From contig NZ_JAEMQX010000006.1 in assembly GCF_016463645.1 (NCBI RefSeq), positions 25,951-89,950 of the forward strand: a DNA stretch of 64,000 nt, read 5' to 3'. Of this stretch, positions 34,025 to 43,112 are shown piece by piece. The first letter of the stretch is position 1, and the number at the start of each line of letters is the position of its first letter. The notes beneath the pieces were generated by a model. That model was not told the origin of the DNA and searched no databases. It saw only the letters and a program-made list of their open reading frames with translations. The position numbers and the translations under genes were made by a program. Source of the stretch: Sphingopyxis sp. (GTDB lineage: Bacteria > Pseudomonadota > Alphaproteobacteria > Sphingomonadales > Sphingomonadaceae).

Positions 34025-35956
34025 TCAGTAGATCGGTGTAATCTGCATCTGCGGAAGCGGGCGCGGCGTTCCGTCGCTGAGATCGGGGCCCAAGTCGGCC
34101 CATTCGTTACCCTGTGCAACCAGATCGGCGAACAGCTTTTGCGAAGCGGCTTCGGCTGCGGCGGATCGGAACTTGTATGAAACCGGCGGCGGCGCGCCTG
34201 CTCGCACCGCTTCGAACGCCGGCGCATAGGCGGGGATCGGCGGCGCGAGCTTCGTGCTCGCAGCGATCCGGATCGAATAGCGTTGCAGTCCGGATGCAAC
34301 ATTGCGCCAGCGCACCCAATGATGATTGGCGAAAGAAAACTGGTACAGGCGTTCGCCCGCCGCGGTGCCCTTCCGCGATATGCTGTCGAGTATTTCCTGC
34401 GACATGTCGAGGTTCATGCCGCCCTCGGTCCGGTCGAGCGAGATGTGAACGATCCGGTCGCGCTGTCCCGGCGCGCGCGACTGGAGCAGGTCGCGCCAGT
34501 TCTGCATGGTGCTGATGATGCCGAACAGGAAGCTCGACATTTCGGCCAGCGCAAGGCGGCGGGCGATCGAACTATAGCTGCGTTGCCAGCCGCGATTGTT
34601 GTGGAGTGGGAGCCACACGGCCGCCTCGGCCCGGTCGCGCGGAAGCGGGAGTTCGGGGTTCTCCGTCGCGGAGGCGCCATCATTGCCTTGCGGATAGACG
34701 AGGTTGATCGCGAAAGTCGGCCAGCGGGGTAGCGGTGCGTCGAACAGGTGAAGCGGGAAATTGCTCGACACACCACCGTCCGAGAACCAGCAGATGCGGA
34801 AACGCTCGATCGACGAAACTGGGGCGTCGCCCCCCGTCGCCAGACTGTCGGTACTCTGACCAAGCGAGTTTTCATTTGTCTCTTCGCTATCATCGGACGT
34901 TTCGCCTTCCATGCCGCCCAGCGGCGTTCGCCGCGCGGCCGGTTCGTGGAGCGGCACCGCGCTGATGAGCAGCGGAAAGCTCAAACTCATCCGCATCGCG
35001 ACAAGAACCGGCATCCGGCCCTCGACCGGCAGGCGGTAATAATCCCGCCCGTCAACGCGATCGGGCGGACCCGCCATCACGACCATCGCATCGACGACGG
35101 CGTTGGGAAACAGAAGGTCGAATTCCTCGCGCAGGAACCAGAAGGTGGCGTCGGTGAAGGGCAGGGTGCGCGGTTCGTGATGCGACACGCCGGTCGTGAT
35201 CATCTGGAGCGAGATCGCTCTGTCAGTTTCGGGCTCGCCCGGATACCGGGGGGCGGTCCAAAGGTCGCCGAACAGCAACGGCTCCGACACGGGCTTGCCC
35301 GACAGTGACTGCAGGATTCCGTGGAGCCATTCGGTCAGCGCCGGCTTTTCACTGCCTTCGCGCGGAGCAAGACCTGAACAGAGGCCAAGCAAATTCCGCC
35401 GCGCCGTGCGCGCTACGCGCAGCACCGCACAAACCGCCGCGCCGAGATAGGCGCAGACCACCGACGGCAGCGCGGCCGCGGCGAGGCCGGGAGACCCTGC
35501 AAGCCAGAAACCGAAGCCGAGGAAGAGGCCGAGCAGAAGCAGCGTTTCGAGCGGCGCGATGGCCACCACCGCCACGGCGGCGGCAAGGCCTTTGCGGAGC
35601 GGACCCGCATTGCCCGCGAGCATCACGATCAGGCGATAGGCACTTCGTGCGCCGCGTGCGGGTTGAAAGAGGTTGAAGATGAAGCCTTGCGACGAAAGCT
35701 GCGCTGCAACGCGCCCAAGGCCCGCGAAGCCGAGCGTCGGCGGGCAGGGCGCGTCGGAGCCTGACGCGGCATGCTTGCGGTCGCCGAGCGCTGCCGCCGC
35801 GGTCGCCGCAGCGGCGATTGCGCCCGCCGAGGTTCCTCCGATATTCTTGAACCGGAAATCGCGCGAAAGTGCGAGTACGGCATTGGGATAAACGACGCCG
35901 CTCGTGATGCCGCCCTTCATCACCAGGTCGCAATAGCGGGTGGGAGTCTGGCTCAT
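34025..35956 (-). CDS. Patatin-like phospholipase with inserted membrane segments
   Basis: This 643-residue patatin has the oxyanion loop GGITSG (15-20), nucleophile S43 in GGTSAG, and the catalytic D393 in FSDGG, spread unusually far apart. Between them are two hydrophobic segments (about 123-152 and 157-179) that look membrane-spanning, and an acidic Ser/Glu/Asn-rich loop near 365-380. No signal peptide is visible. Patatins hydrolyse acyl lipids; this one is probably held at the inner membrane. The start at 35956 is supported by GGAGAGGAAG upstream. The function of the membrane insertion is not known to me. Confidence 0.85.
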   Translation of the reverse strand: MSQTPTRYCDLVMKGGITSGVVYPNAVLALSRDFRFKNIGGTSAGAIAAAATAAAALGDRKHAASGSDAPCPPTLGFAGLGRVAAQLSSQGFIFNLFQPARGARSAYRLIVMLAGNAGPLRKGLAAAVAVVAIAPLETLLLLGLFLGFGFWLAGSPGLAAAALPSVVCAYLGAAVCAVLRVARTARRNLLGLCSGLAPREGSEKPALTEWLHGILQSLSGKPVSEPLLFGDLWTAPRYPGEPETDRAISLQMITTGVSHHEPRTLPFTDATFWFLREEFDLLFPNAVVDAMVVMAGPPDRVDGRDYYRLPVEGRMPVLVAMRMSLSFPLLISAVPLHEPAARRTPLGGMEGETSDDSEETNENSLGQSTDSLATGGDAPVSSIERFRICWFSDGGVSSNFPLHLFDAPLPRWPTFAINLVYPQGNDGASATENPELPLPRDRAEAAVWLPLHNNRGWQRSYSSIARRLALAEMSSFLFGIISTMQNWRDLLQSRAPGQRDRIVHISLDRTEGGMNLDMSQEILDSISRKGTAAGERLYQFSFANHHWVRWRNVASGLQRYSIRIAASTKLAPPIPAYAPAFEAVRAGAPPPVSYKFRSAAAEAASQKLFADLVAQGNEWADLGPDLSDGTPRPLPQMQITPIY

Positions 35957-36083
35957 GTCTTCCTCTCCGGGACGTAGGGGCCTCGAATGTCTCGCCGATT
36001 CCGGCGCATGGGGCAAGTCGGCGCCGGGCAATCCACAAGCCATTTGCTTCTGCTGTGTTGGGATTGTAATACGGGCGCCGCGC

Positions 36084-38153
36084 ATGAAATGGTTCCGTAA
36101 ACCCGCAGGCCCCGACCCGACCCTCGCCATGACGCCGGGCGGCCCGTTCGCCGATATCCCCCCGGCGCCCTCGCCACCCGTTCCCGAGACGCGGCGGCGT
36201 AAATGGATGCGCCGCATCTCGCGCGGCTTTGCGATCTTCAGCATCGCTTTCCTGCTGCTCGTCGGCTGGCTTGCGCTCACGGCCCCTCTGTCGAAATCGC
36301 TCGAACCGATCGCGCCGCCCCAGATCACCCTTCTGGCGTCCGATGGCACGCCGATTGCGCGTACCGGTGCGATCGTCGATACGCCGGTAAAGGCAAGGGA
36401 CCTGCCGAGACATGTGACCGGCGCCTTTCTCGCGATCGAGGACCGGCGCTTCTACACCCATTGGGGCGTCGATCCGCGCAGTATCGCGCGCGCGGTCTGG
36501 AGCAATGTTACGGGCGGCCGGACGCAGGGCGGCAGCACGATTACCCAGCAGCTCGCCAAATTCACCTTCCTGACGCCGAAGCGCACACTCGGTCGCAAGG
36601 CGCGTGAGGCGCTGATCGCCTTCTGGCTGGAAGCCTGGTTGACGAAGGACGAGATCCTAGAACGCTATCTTTCGAACGCCTATTTCGGCGACAATACCTA
36701 TGGCCTGCGGGCCGCCTCGCTCCACTATTTCTATCGCCAGCCCGAAAAGCTGACCCCGGCGCAGGCGGCGATGCTCGCGGGACTGGTGCAGGCGCCATCG
36801 CGCCTCGCGCCGACGCGCAACCCTGACCTCGCTGAAAAGCGCATGAAGCTCGTGCTCGCGGCAATGGTCGACACCGGCTATATGACCGAGGCGGAAGCGA
36901 AAGCCCTCCGCACCCCGCGTATCGATGTACGTACGCGCAACACGCTGCCGACCGGTACCTATTTTGCCGACTGGGCGCTGCCCGAGGCACGCAAGCTCAG
37001 CGATGTCGGCTATTCGCGCCAGACGATCACGACGACGCTCGATGCCCGACTGCAATCGGTCGCGCGCCGCGTGACGAGCCGCGCGGGTCTCGGCAAGGCG
37101 CAGGTTGCGCTTGTCGCGATGCGCCCGAACGGCGAGGTCGTCGCGATGATCGGCGGCAAGGACTATGCGGCCTCACCCTTCAACCGCGCGACGCAGGCAC
37201 GGCGCCAGCCGGGCTCGACCTTCAAGCTCTTCGTCTATCTCGCCGCGCTGCGTGCGGGCTGGGATCCCGAAGACATGATCGACAATAGCGCGATCGAGAC
37301 CGGGGCCTATCGTCCCAAAAATTCGGGCGGCGCCTATTCGAAGGAAATCAGCCTCGAAGATGCCTTCGCTTCGTCGAGCAACGTCGCCGCGGTGCGCTTG
37401 CTCCGCGAGATCGGCGACGACAAGGTGATCGACATGGCGCGCGACCTGGGCGTCACCGCGCCGATGACGCAAGGCGACCCCAGCCTTGCGCTCGGCACAT
37501 CGAGCATGACCCTGCTCGAACTCACTGCCGCCTATGCCGCCGTCGCGGCGAACCGCTATCCGGTCGAGCCCCACGCGTTCGAGGCCGAGGAAAAGGGCTG
37601 GTTCGAAAATCTGATCTGGGGTCCGTCGAGCTTCGGGTCGCGCGAGCATGAGGATATCGAAAAAATGCTGCGCGCCGCGGTCAATCGCGGCACCGGTCGC
37701 GCGGCTAGGCTGCCGCAGGCGAATTTCGGCAAGACGGGGACAAGCCAGGACAATCGCGACGCGCTCTTTGTCGGCTATGCCAACGGCCTCGTCGTCGGGG
37801 TATGGATCGGCAACGACGACAATACACCGCTGCAGGGCATCTCGGGCGGCGGCCTGCCGGCGCGCATCTGGCGCGATTTCATGACTCAGGCATCGGGAAG
37901 GCCTGCCGCGCCGCGGCCCAGGCCCGCCGATCCCGCCGGGCCCATCGAACCGCTCGACATTCCGGACATCGGCGACATCCCTGTCGGGGATCGCACGCGC
38001 GTCGGCATCGAAGGCGGCGATGCGGTGATTTCGACCGAGATCAACGGCAGCCGTATCGACCTGCGCCTGCCGCTCCGCGAAGGCCGCCCGGCCGGGACAG
38101 ACGGGGCTCCGCCGCCCGTGACCGTGGCCGAGCCCCAGCCTCCACCCGGCTAA
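36084..38153 (+). CDS. Class A penicillin-binding protein (PBP1A-type)
   Basis: The 689-residue bifunctional peptidoglycan synthase has a cytoplasmic tail, one membrane helix (about 48-68), a GT51 transglycosylase (E119 in EDRRFYTHWG; QGGSTITQQLAK) and a transpeptidase with S378-TFK, SSN (in ASSSNVAA) and K550-TG. A proline-rich tail follows. It polymerises glycan strands and cross-links peptides in the periplasm. The ATG at 36084 is chosen because upstream residues look non-coding. It is shorter than typical E. coli PBP1A (about 850) and lacks the OB insertion. It stands divergent from the patatin gene. Confidence 0.92.
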   Translation: MKWFRKPAGPDPTLAMTPGGPFADIPPAPSPPVPETRRRKWMRRISRGFAIFSIAFLLLVGWLALTAPLSKSLEPIAPPQITLLASDGTPIARTGAIVDTPVKARDLPRHVTGAFLAIEDRRFYTHWGVDPRSIARAVWSNVTGGRTQGGSTITQQLAKFTFLTPKRTLGRKAREALIAFWLEAWLTKDEILERYLSNAYFGDNTYGLRAASLHYFYRQPEKLTPAQAAMLAGLVQAPSRLAPTRNPDLAEKRMKLVLAAMVDTGYMTEAEAKALRTPRIDVRTRNTLPTGTYFADWALPEARKLSDVGYSRQTITTTLDARLQSVARRVTSRAGLGKAQVALVAMRPNGEVVAMIGGKDYAASPFNRATQARRQPGSTFKLFVYLAALRAGWDPEDMIDNSAIETGAYRPKNSGGAYSKEISLEDAFASSSNVAAVRLLREIGDDKVIDMARDLGVTAPMTQGDPSLALGTSSMTLLELTAAYAAVAANRYPVEPHAFEAEEKGWFENLIWGPSSFGSREHEDIEKMLRAAVNRGTGRAARLPQANFGKTGTSQDNRDALFVGYANGLVVGVWIGNDDNTPLQGISGGGLPARIWRDFMTQASGRPAAPRPRPADPAGPIEPLDIPDIGDIPVGDRTRVGIEGGDAVISTEINGSRIDLRLPLREGRPAGTDGAPPPVTVAEPQPPPG

Positions 38154-38161
38154 GGCGCGGC

Positions 38162-39271
38162 TCAGCCCGGCGGCAGGAGTTCGAACGCCGCTGTCGCCAT
38201 CGACTTTCCGTTCACGATCAATTCGACTTCGTGCCGCCCGGGATGGTGTCGCCGGGTACTGAAATCGCGGATTGTCTGACCGATTCCGAGCGAAGCGGTA
38301 TCGCCCGCCGCGAGCTCGAACGTCTTGAGCTTGAAGACCTTGGGCGCGCTCTTGCCGCCGGCGCGTGCGTAATGGACGCAATAATCGACGACAAGTCGCT
38401 GCTCGCCCGTCGCTTCCGAGACAAGCTCGGCCGTGATGGCGATCCGATCGCCGAGGCGTACCGTCGCTGGCGAAATCGCAAAGTTGCGCACGGTCACCGC
38501 CGCGCCGTGTCCGACCCCGATCAGCGCGAGCGCGCCGGCATCTCCCTTCTTGATCAGCGTGCGCAGCGCGTGGCGAATGATCCAGACCGTACGGGCATCC
38601 TCCTGCGGCCACGTCGCAAGGCGGGCGAGAAGCCAGTCCGGGCGATCCTTGGCGATGTCGTTCAGGTGATTTGCGACCGACTTGCGGACATAAAGGCTGG
38701 GATCGGCCTTCAGCGTTTCGAGGATCGGCGCGGCGAGCGTCGGATCGGCCTTCAGTGCGGGAATGCGCGCCGCCCACGGCAGCCGCGGGCGGGCGCCTTC
38801 ACTCGCAAGCCGGCGGACGTGATCGTTGTCGCTGGCGGTCCAGCGCGCCATCGTTGCCAGCGCGCGCGGCGGGTTGGCGGCGAGGAATGGCCGGATCGCA
38901 AATTCGGCCGAGCCGTAACGGGTGAGGTCGGCGAGCGCTTCCATCGACGCGTCGAAATCGCCGAGACCATAGCGCGCGACATATTCGGTGACGGCAATCG
39001 CCTGAAACCCATGGGTCAGGAACGGCGCCATCGCGCGAAGGGCGTCGAGCGCCGCCGGATAGTCGATGGGCAGGGCGCCGCGCAGCGCGTCGGCGATATG
39101 CCGAACGCGCTCCATGATCGACAGCGCGTCGAGCCCGTTCGATGCGACGGTCAGAAAGGCGGCGCGATCGAAGTGCGGCGACGCCGTCGCCCCGGCATCC
39201 GCGATTGTTTCCAGCGCCCGCGGGCCGAGGATATCCTTGAGCAGGATGGGGGAGGTGGTTTCGCCTGTCAT
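38162..39271 (-). CDS. AlkC/AlkD-like DNA-alkylation-repair HEAT-repeat protein
   Basis: This 369-residue protein has HEAT-like helical repeats over about residues 20-240 (WTASDNDHVRRLASEGARPRLPWA is the typical AlkC-type repeat with a basic groove) and a beta-rich Ig-like tail from about 250, as in part of the AlkC family. Related glycosylases remove N3- and N7-alkylpurines. The catalytic acidic residue was not identified here, so activity is inference. The ATG at 39271 is preferred to an upstream in-frame ATG at 39334 because GGAAGC precedes it. It is convergent with the PBP gene. Confidence 0.8.
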   Translation of the reverse strand: MTGETTSPILLKDILGPRALETIADAGATASPHFDRAAFLTVASNGLDALSIMERVRHIADALRGALPIDYPAALDALRAMAPFLTHGFQAIAVTEYVARYGLGDFDASMEALADLTRYGSAEFAIRPFLAANPPRALATMARWTASDNDHVRRLASEGARPRLPWAARIPALKADPTLAAPILETLKADPSLYVRKSVANHLNDIAKDRPDWLLARLATWPQEDARTVWIIRHALRTLIKKGDAGALALIGVGHGAAVTVRNFAISPATVRLGDRIAITAELVSEATGEQRLVVDYCVHYARAGGKSAPKVFKLKTFELAAGDTASLGIGQTIRDFSTRRHHPGRHEVELIVNGKSMATAAFELLPPG

Positions 39272-39398
39272 CGAGCTTCCATCTTGGTGCGGCGCATATC
39301 GCCGTGCGGATAGGCGCCGCATAGCAACGGCCACCGTCCGGTTCGAATATTTTCATCGTGGTGCCGGCCTCACCATGTCGCGCAACCATGTCAATTTC

Positions 39399-39420
39399 AT
39401 TCACACTCGTGAGAGTGAAT
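39399..39420. promoter_or_regulatory. 22-bp near-palindrome, candidate TetR operator (receptor operon)
   Basis: The element ends in GAGAGTGAAT and its left half is the near-perfect reverse complement (two mismatches in 11 base pairs). A second copy with the same right arm lies at 47103-47124 before the SDR gene. An outer GTCAAT/ATTGAC pair flanks it. The position, 76 bp before the TonB receptor start, and the TetR gene in the same operon support an operator role. Confidence 0.7.
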
Positions 39421-39495
39421 ATTGACTCGCGGCCCAGGCGCTGCCATGAAGGCGCCATGCCGACGATCGAGCGGCGACTTTTGGGAGAGGGCAAG

Positions 39496-41796
39496 ATGAG
39501 GGTTCAGCTGTTTGCGTCCGTATGCGCGGGCGCGCTTTTCGCAATCCCGGCGGCCGCCGTCGCACAGGATGCTGCCGAGGCGGCGCCACAGGCCGACGAA
39601 ACGCGCGACGGCAACGACATCATCGTCACCGCGACACGCCGCGAGGAACGCATTCAGGATGTGCCGATCAGCATCTCGGCCTTTTCGCAGTCGGAGCTGA
39701 CCGAAAAAGGCATCGTCGGTTACGAAGGCATCGGGCGCGAGACGCCGGGCGTGGTGCTCAACAAGCCGACCGCCAACTTCAACAATTTCACCGCGCGCGG
39801 CATCGCAACCAACGGCTATAACGCCAACCTGCAAAGCTCGGTCGCCATCTACATCGACGAGCTTCCCGTCTCGACCATCGGCAACACCACCGTCGTCGAT
39901 CCGAACCTGTTCGACGTCGAGCGGGTCGAATTCCTGCGCGGGCCACAGGGGACGCTGTTTGGGTCGGGTTCGCTTTCGGGCGCCATGCGCATCCTGCAGA
40001 AGAGTCCGGATCTCAATGATTTTGACACCTCGGCGCTCGTCGATTTTGGACTGACCGGGTCTGACAGTTTTCGCCAGCGTTACAATGCGATGGTCAATGT
40101 CCCGCTTGTCGAGGACAAGCTCGCGCTCCGCGTCGTAGGCTTCTACCGCGACGAGGAGGGCTATCTCGACAATGTCGGGACCGGCGTGAAGAATTCGAAC
40201 ACGCTGATCGATTATGGCGGCCGTGCAACCTTGCTGTGGCGCCCGACCGATCGCCTCTCGATCAAGCTGCTCGGCAGTTACGAATACAGCAATCCGAAGG
40301 ACAGCTCGCTGACCGACCCGTCGCTCGGTCGCAACAAGCGCGTTTCGGACGAGCCCGACCGTTTCACCGGCAAGCAGACGATCGCGAACGCGACGCTCGA
40401 ATATGAATTCGATTTTGCCAAACTCACCAGTTCGTCGACCTATTCGGATTTCGACCAGCGCTTCTATGTCGACCTCGCCGGCACTTTCCCGCCGGGTTCT
40501 TTCCCCGGCGCGCCGATTGCCTTCGGTCTCGACGCCGATGCCTATGACAAGGTCTTCGTACAGGAAACGCGGCTCGCTTCGACGCTCGACGGCCCGTTCC
40601 AGTTCGTCGTCGGCGGCTTCTACCTCCATCGTCGCCGCGACGTCGATTACTTCTACCGGTCGAACCTCGATTTCCTCGCGGATCGCAACATGACGGGGTT
40701 GCCCGACAAATATTTCCAGAAACTCTACACCCACTCGATCAGCAAGGAGATCGCGGGGTTCGGCGAACTCACCTATCGTTTCTCCGACAAATTCTGGCTG
40801 ACCGGGGGCATGCGTTACGGCGAGACATCGGCGCAGGCCTTTACCGAGGCGGGGGGCTATCTCGCGACGGCGGCAGGGTTCAACTATTACGACTATTCGC
40901 TGCTCGGTCTGCCGGTGAACTTCACGACCTTCACCCCCTATGCCGCCGCCGAGGGAGTGAAGGCCAAGGGATCGAAACCGTCGTGGAAAGCGAGCGCGAC
41001 CTTCAAGCCGAGCGACGCGCTCACCACCTATGCGACCTTCTCGACCGGTTTTCGCGCGCCGATCGTCAACGCCCGCGCCGGTGCGCCCAGTCTTGTCGAT
41101 GACACCGACATCATCATCCCGTACGGCGCCACCTCCGACAATCTCAAAAGCTACGAGGTCGGTGCGAAGGCGCGCTGGCTCGACGGACGGGTAACGATGA
41201 ACGCCGCCTTCTACCTCATCGACTGGAAGAATATCCAGGCGCAGGCGAACCGCCAGTCGGACTCGGTGCAGTTCGCGACGAACATCGGCGCCGCGCGCAG
41301 CAAGGGTTTCGAATTCGAGATCGGGGTGATCCCCGCGACCGGCTGGGCGATCGGGTTCAACGGCGCCTACAACGACGCGAAGATCACCAAGCTGTCGCCC
41401 GAGGAAGCGGCGATCTCGGGCGCGGTGCTCGGTCATCGGCTGTCGGCGCCGCGCATTCAGGGGTCGGCCTATATCGCTTACAGCTTCAACCTCGCGAACG
41501 ACGTCGAGGCGACGATGGCAGCGAATGCGCAGCATATCGGATCGTACAACAGCAGCTTTCCGAACACCCCGGGCAATCCGAACCTGCCGCTCTCGACGTT
41601 CGGGAAAACGGATGCCTACAGCAACGTCAATTTGAGCTTCGGTTTGAAGAAGGGCGATATTTCGGCGCAATTCTATGTCGAGAACCTCTTCGACGATCAT
41701 TCGATCACCTATATCCACCCCGAAGCTTTCCTCGTGAGCCGCTTCGGCACGATGCGCCCGCGCACCTTCGGCGTCCGCCTCGGTTACAGCCTGTAA
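39496..41796 (+). CDS. TonB-dependent outer-membrane receptor (ester-catabolism operon)
   Basis: This 766-residue receptor has a signal peptide (about 1-24, ending AVAQ), a box-like NDIIVTATRREERIQDVPIS region, a plug, and a barrel ending GVRLGYSL. GGGAGAGG lies 5 bases before the ATG at 39496. It is the first gene of an operon with an MFS permease, carboxylesterase, acyl-CoA ligase and TetR, so it probably imports an ester compound too large for porins. The ligand itself is unknown. It belongs to the sphingomonad-expanded receptor group, like the one at 309. Confidence 0.93.
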   Translation: MRVQLFASVCAGALFAIPAAAVAQDAAEAAPQADETRDGNDIIVTATRREERIQDVPISISAFSQSELTEKGIVGYEGIGRETPGVVLNKPTANFNNFTARGIATNGYNANLQSSVAIYIDELPVSTIGNTTVVDPNLFDVERVEFLRGPQGTLFGSGSLSGAMRILQKSPDLNDFDTSALVDFGLTGSDSFRQRYNAMVNVPLVEDKLALRVVGFYRDEEGYLDNVGTGVKNSNTLIDYGGRATLLWRPTDRLSIKLLGSYEYSNPKDSSLTDPSLGRNKRVSDEPDRFTGKQTIANATLEYEFDFAKLTSSSTYSDFDQRFYVDLAGTFPPGSFPGAPIAFGLDADAYDKVFVQETRLASTLDGPFQFVVGGFYLHRRRDVDYFYRSNLDFLADRNMTGLPDKYFQKLYTHSISKEIAGFGELTYRFSDKFWLTGGMRYGETSAQAFTEAGGYLATAAGFNYYDYSLLGLPVNFTTFTPYAAAEGVKAKGSKPSWKASATFKPSDALTTYATFSTGFRAPIVNARAGAPSLVDDTDIIIPYGATSDNLKSYEVGAKARWLDGRVTMNAAFYLIDWKNIQAQANRQSDSVQFATNIGAARSKGFEFEIGVIPATGWAIGFNGAYNDAKITKLSPEEAAISGAVLGHRLSAPRIQGSAYIAYSFNLANDVEATMAANAQHIGSYNSSFPNTPGNPNLPLSTFGKTDAYSNVNLSFGLKKGDISAQFYVENLFDDHSITYIHPEAFLVSRFGTMRPRTFGVRLGYSL

Positions 41797-41798
41797 TC

Positions 41799-43112
41799 AT
41801 GGTGGCGGCCGGTCATACGCAGCCGGGCGCGTCGGCGGCGCGCCCGTCCTTCGTGCTGGGGATGCTCTGTTTCGTCTACATCCTGAACTTCCTCGACCGC
41901 CAGCTCCTGTCGATCCTCGCGAAGCCGATCCAGGATTCGCTTCAGATCACCGACGGCCAGCTCGGGCTGATCAGCGGGCTCTATTTCGCGATGTTCTATT
42001 GCTTCATCGCGATCCCCGTCGGCTGGTTCGCCGACCGGACGAGCCGCGTCGGGGTCCTGTCGGCCGCCTGCGCGATCTGGAGCGGCGCGACGGTCGCGTG
42101 CGGCATGGCCGCCAACTATACGCAGCTCGTAGTGGCGCGCATGGTCGTCGGTTTCGGCGAAGCGGGCGGGGTGCCGCCGTCCTATGCGATCATCACCGAC
42201 ACCTATCCGCCGGGCAAGCGCGCCGCCGCGCTCGGCATCTTCAACCTGGGACCGGCGATCGGCGCGGCGGCGGGGGTGGCATTCGGCGCCGCGATCGCGG
42301 AGCGGTTCGGCTGGCGCATTCCCTTCATCGCCGTGGGCGCGATCGGGATCGTCACGGCGCTGGTCGTCTGGTTGACGGTGCGCGAGCCGAAGCGCGGCGC
42401 GACCGACGTCGGCGGCCCGGTCCCGGCTGCGGGCGTTCCGACCGAAGGGAAGGCCCCGTTCTGGCCGACGGTGCGCATGTTCGTGTCGCACCCGACCCTG
42501 ATGCTCGCGGCGCTCGGCAGCGGCGCGACGCAGTTCGTGACCTATGGTCTCGGCAATTTCGCGGTGCTGTTCCTGATGCGCGAAAAGGGCATGGTGCTGG
42601 GCGAAGTCGCGATCTGGTACGCGCTGGTCCTGCTCGTCGGCATGGGCGGCGGGATGATCGTATCGGGCCGCGTGATCGACCGGATGGTCCGCAAGTCGCG
42701 CACGGGCTATGCGATCGCCCCCGCGCTGTCGCTGGCGGTCGCGATGCCCTTTTATCTCGCCTTCGTCTGGGCGCCGGGCTGGCCGCTCGCGCTGGCGCTG
42801 CTCACCGTCGTGATGATCTTCAATTACTTCTACCTCTCGGCTTCCGTCGCGTTGGTGCAGGACGAAGTGCAACCGGGCCAGCGCGTGCTCGCCGGGGCCT
42901 TGCTGCTTCTCATCATGAACTTCATCGGACTGGGGCTGGGGCCGACGTGGGTCGGCTTCGCCAGCGACTGGTTTACCGCGCAGGGCGACCTCCACGGGCT
43001 GCAAACGGCGCTTTACACGCTGACGCCCTTTTATTTGATCGCGATCGGACTTTTCCTCTGGCTCGCGCGGCGATTGCGCCGGGAAGATATCGGGCAGGAG
43101 ATACGGGCATGA
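41799..43112 (+). CDS. Spinster-like MFS transporter
   Basis: The 437-residue transporter has about twelve membrane helices, with the first-helix motif [22 protein letters not shown] and [13 protein letters not shown], typical of the spinster/MFS group common in sphingomonads. It starts 2 bases after the receptor stop and overlaps the carboxylesterase start by 4 bases (ATGA). It probably moves the imported ester, or an acid product, across the inner membrane. Direction and substrate are not known from sequence. Confidence 0.92.
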   Translation: MVAAGHTQPGASAARPSFVLGMLCFVYILNFLDRQLLSILAKPIQDSLQITDGQLGLISGLYFAMFYCFIAIPVGWFADRTSRVGVLSAACAIWSGATVACGMAANYTQLVVARMVVGFGEAGGVPPSYAIITDTYPPGKRAAALGIFNLGPAIGAAAGVAFGAAIAERFGWRIPFIAVGAIGIVTALVVWLTVREPKRGATDVGGPVPAAGVPTEGKAPFWPTVRMFVSHPTLMLAALGSGATQFVTYGLGNFAVLFLMREKGMVLGEVAIWYALVLLVGMGGGMIVSGRVIDRMVRKSRTGYAIAPALSLAVAMPFYLAFVWAPGWPLALALLTVVMIFNYFYLSASVALVQDEVQPGQRVLAGALLLLIMNFIGLGLGPTWVGFASDWFTAQGDLHGLQTALYTLTPFYLIAIGLFLWLARRLRREDIGQEIRA

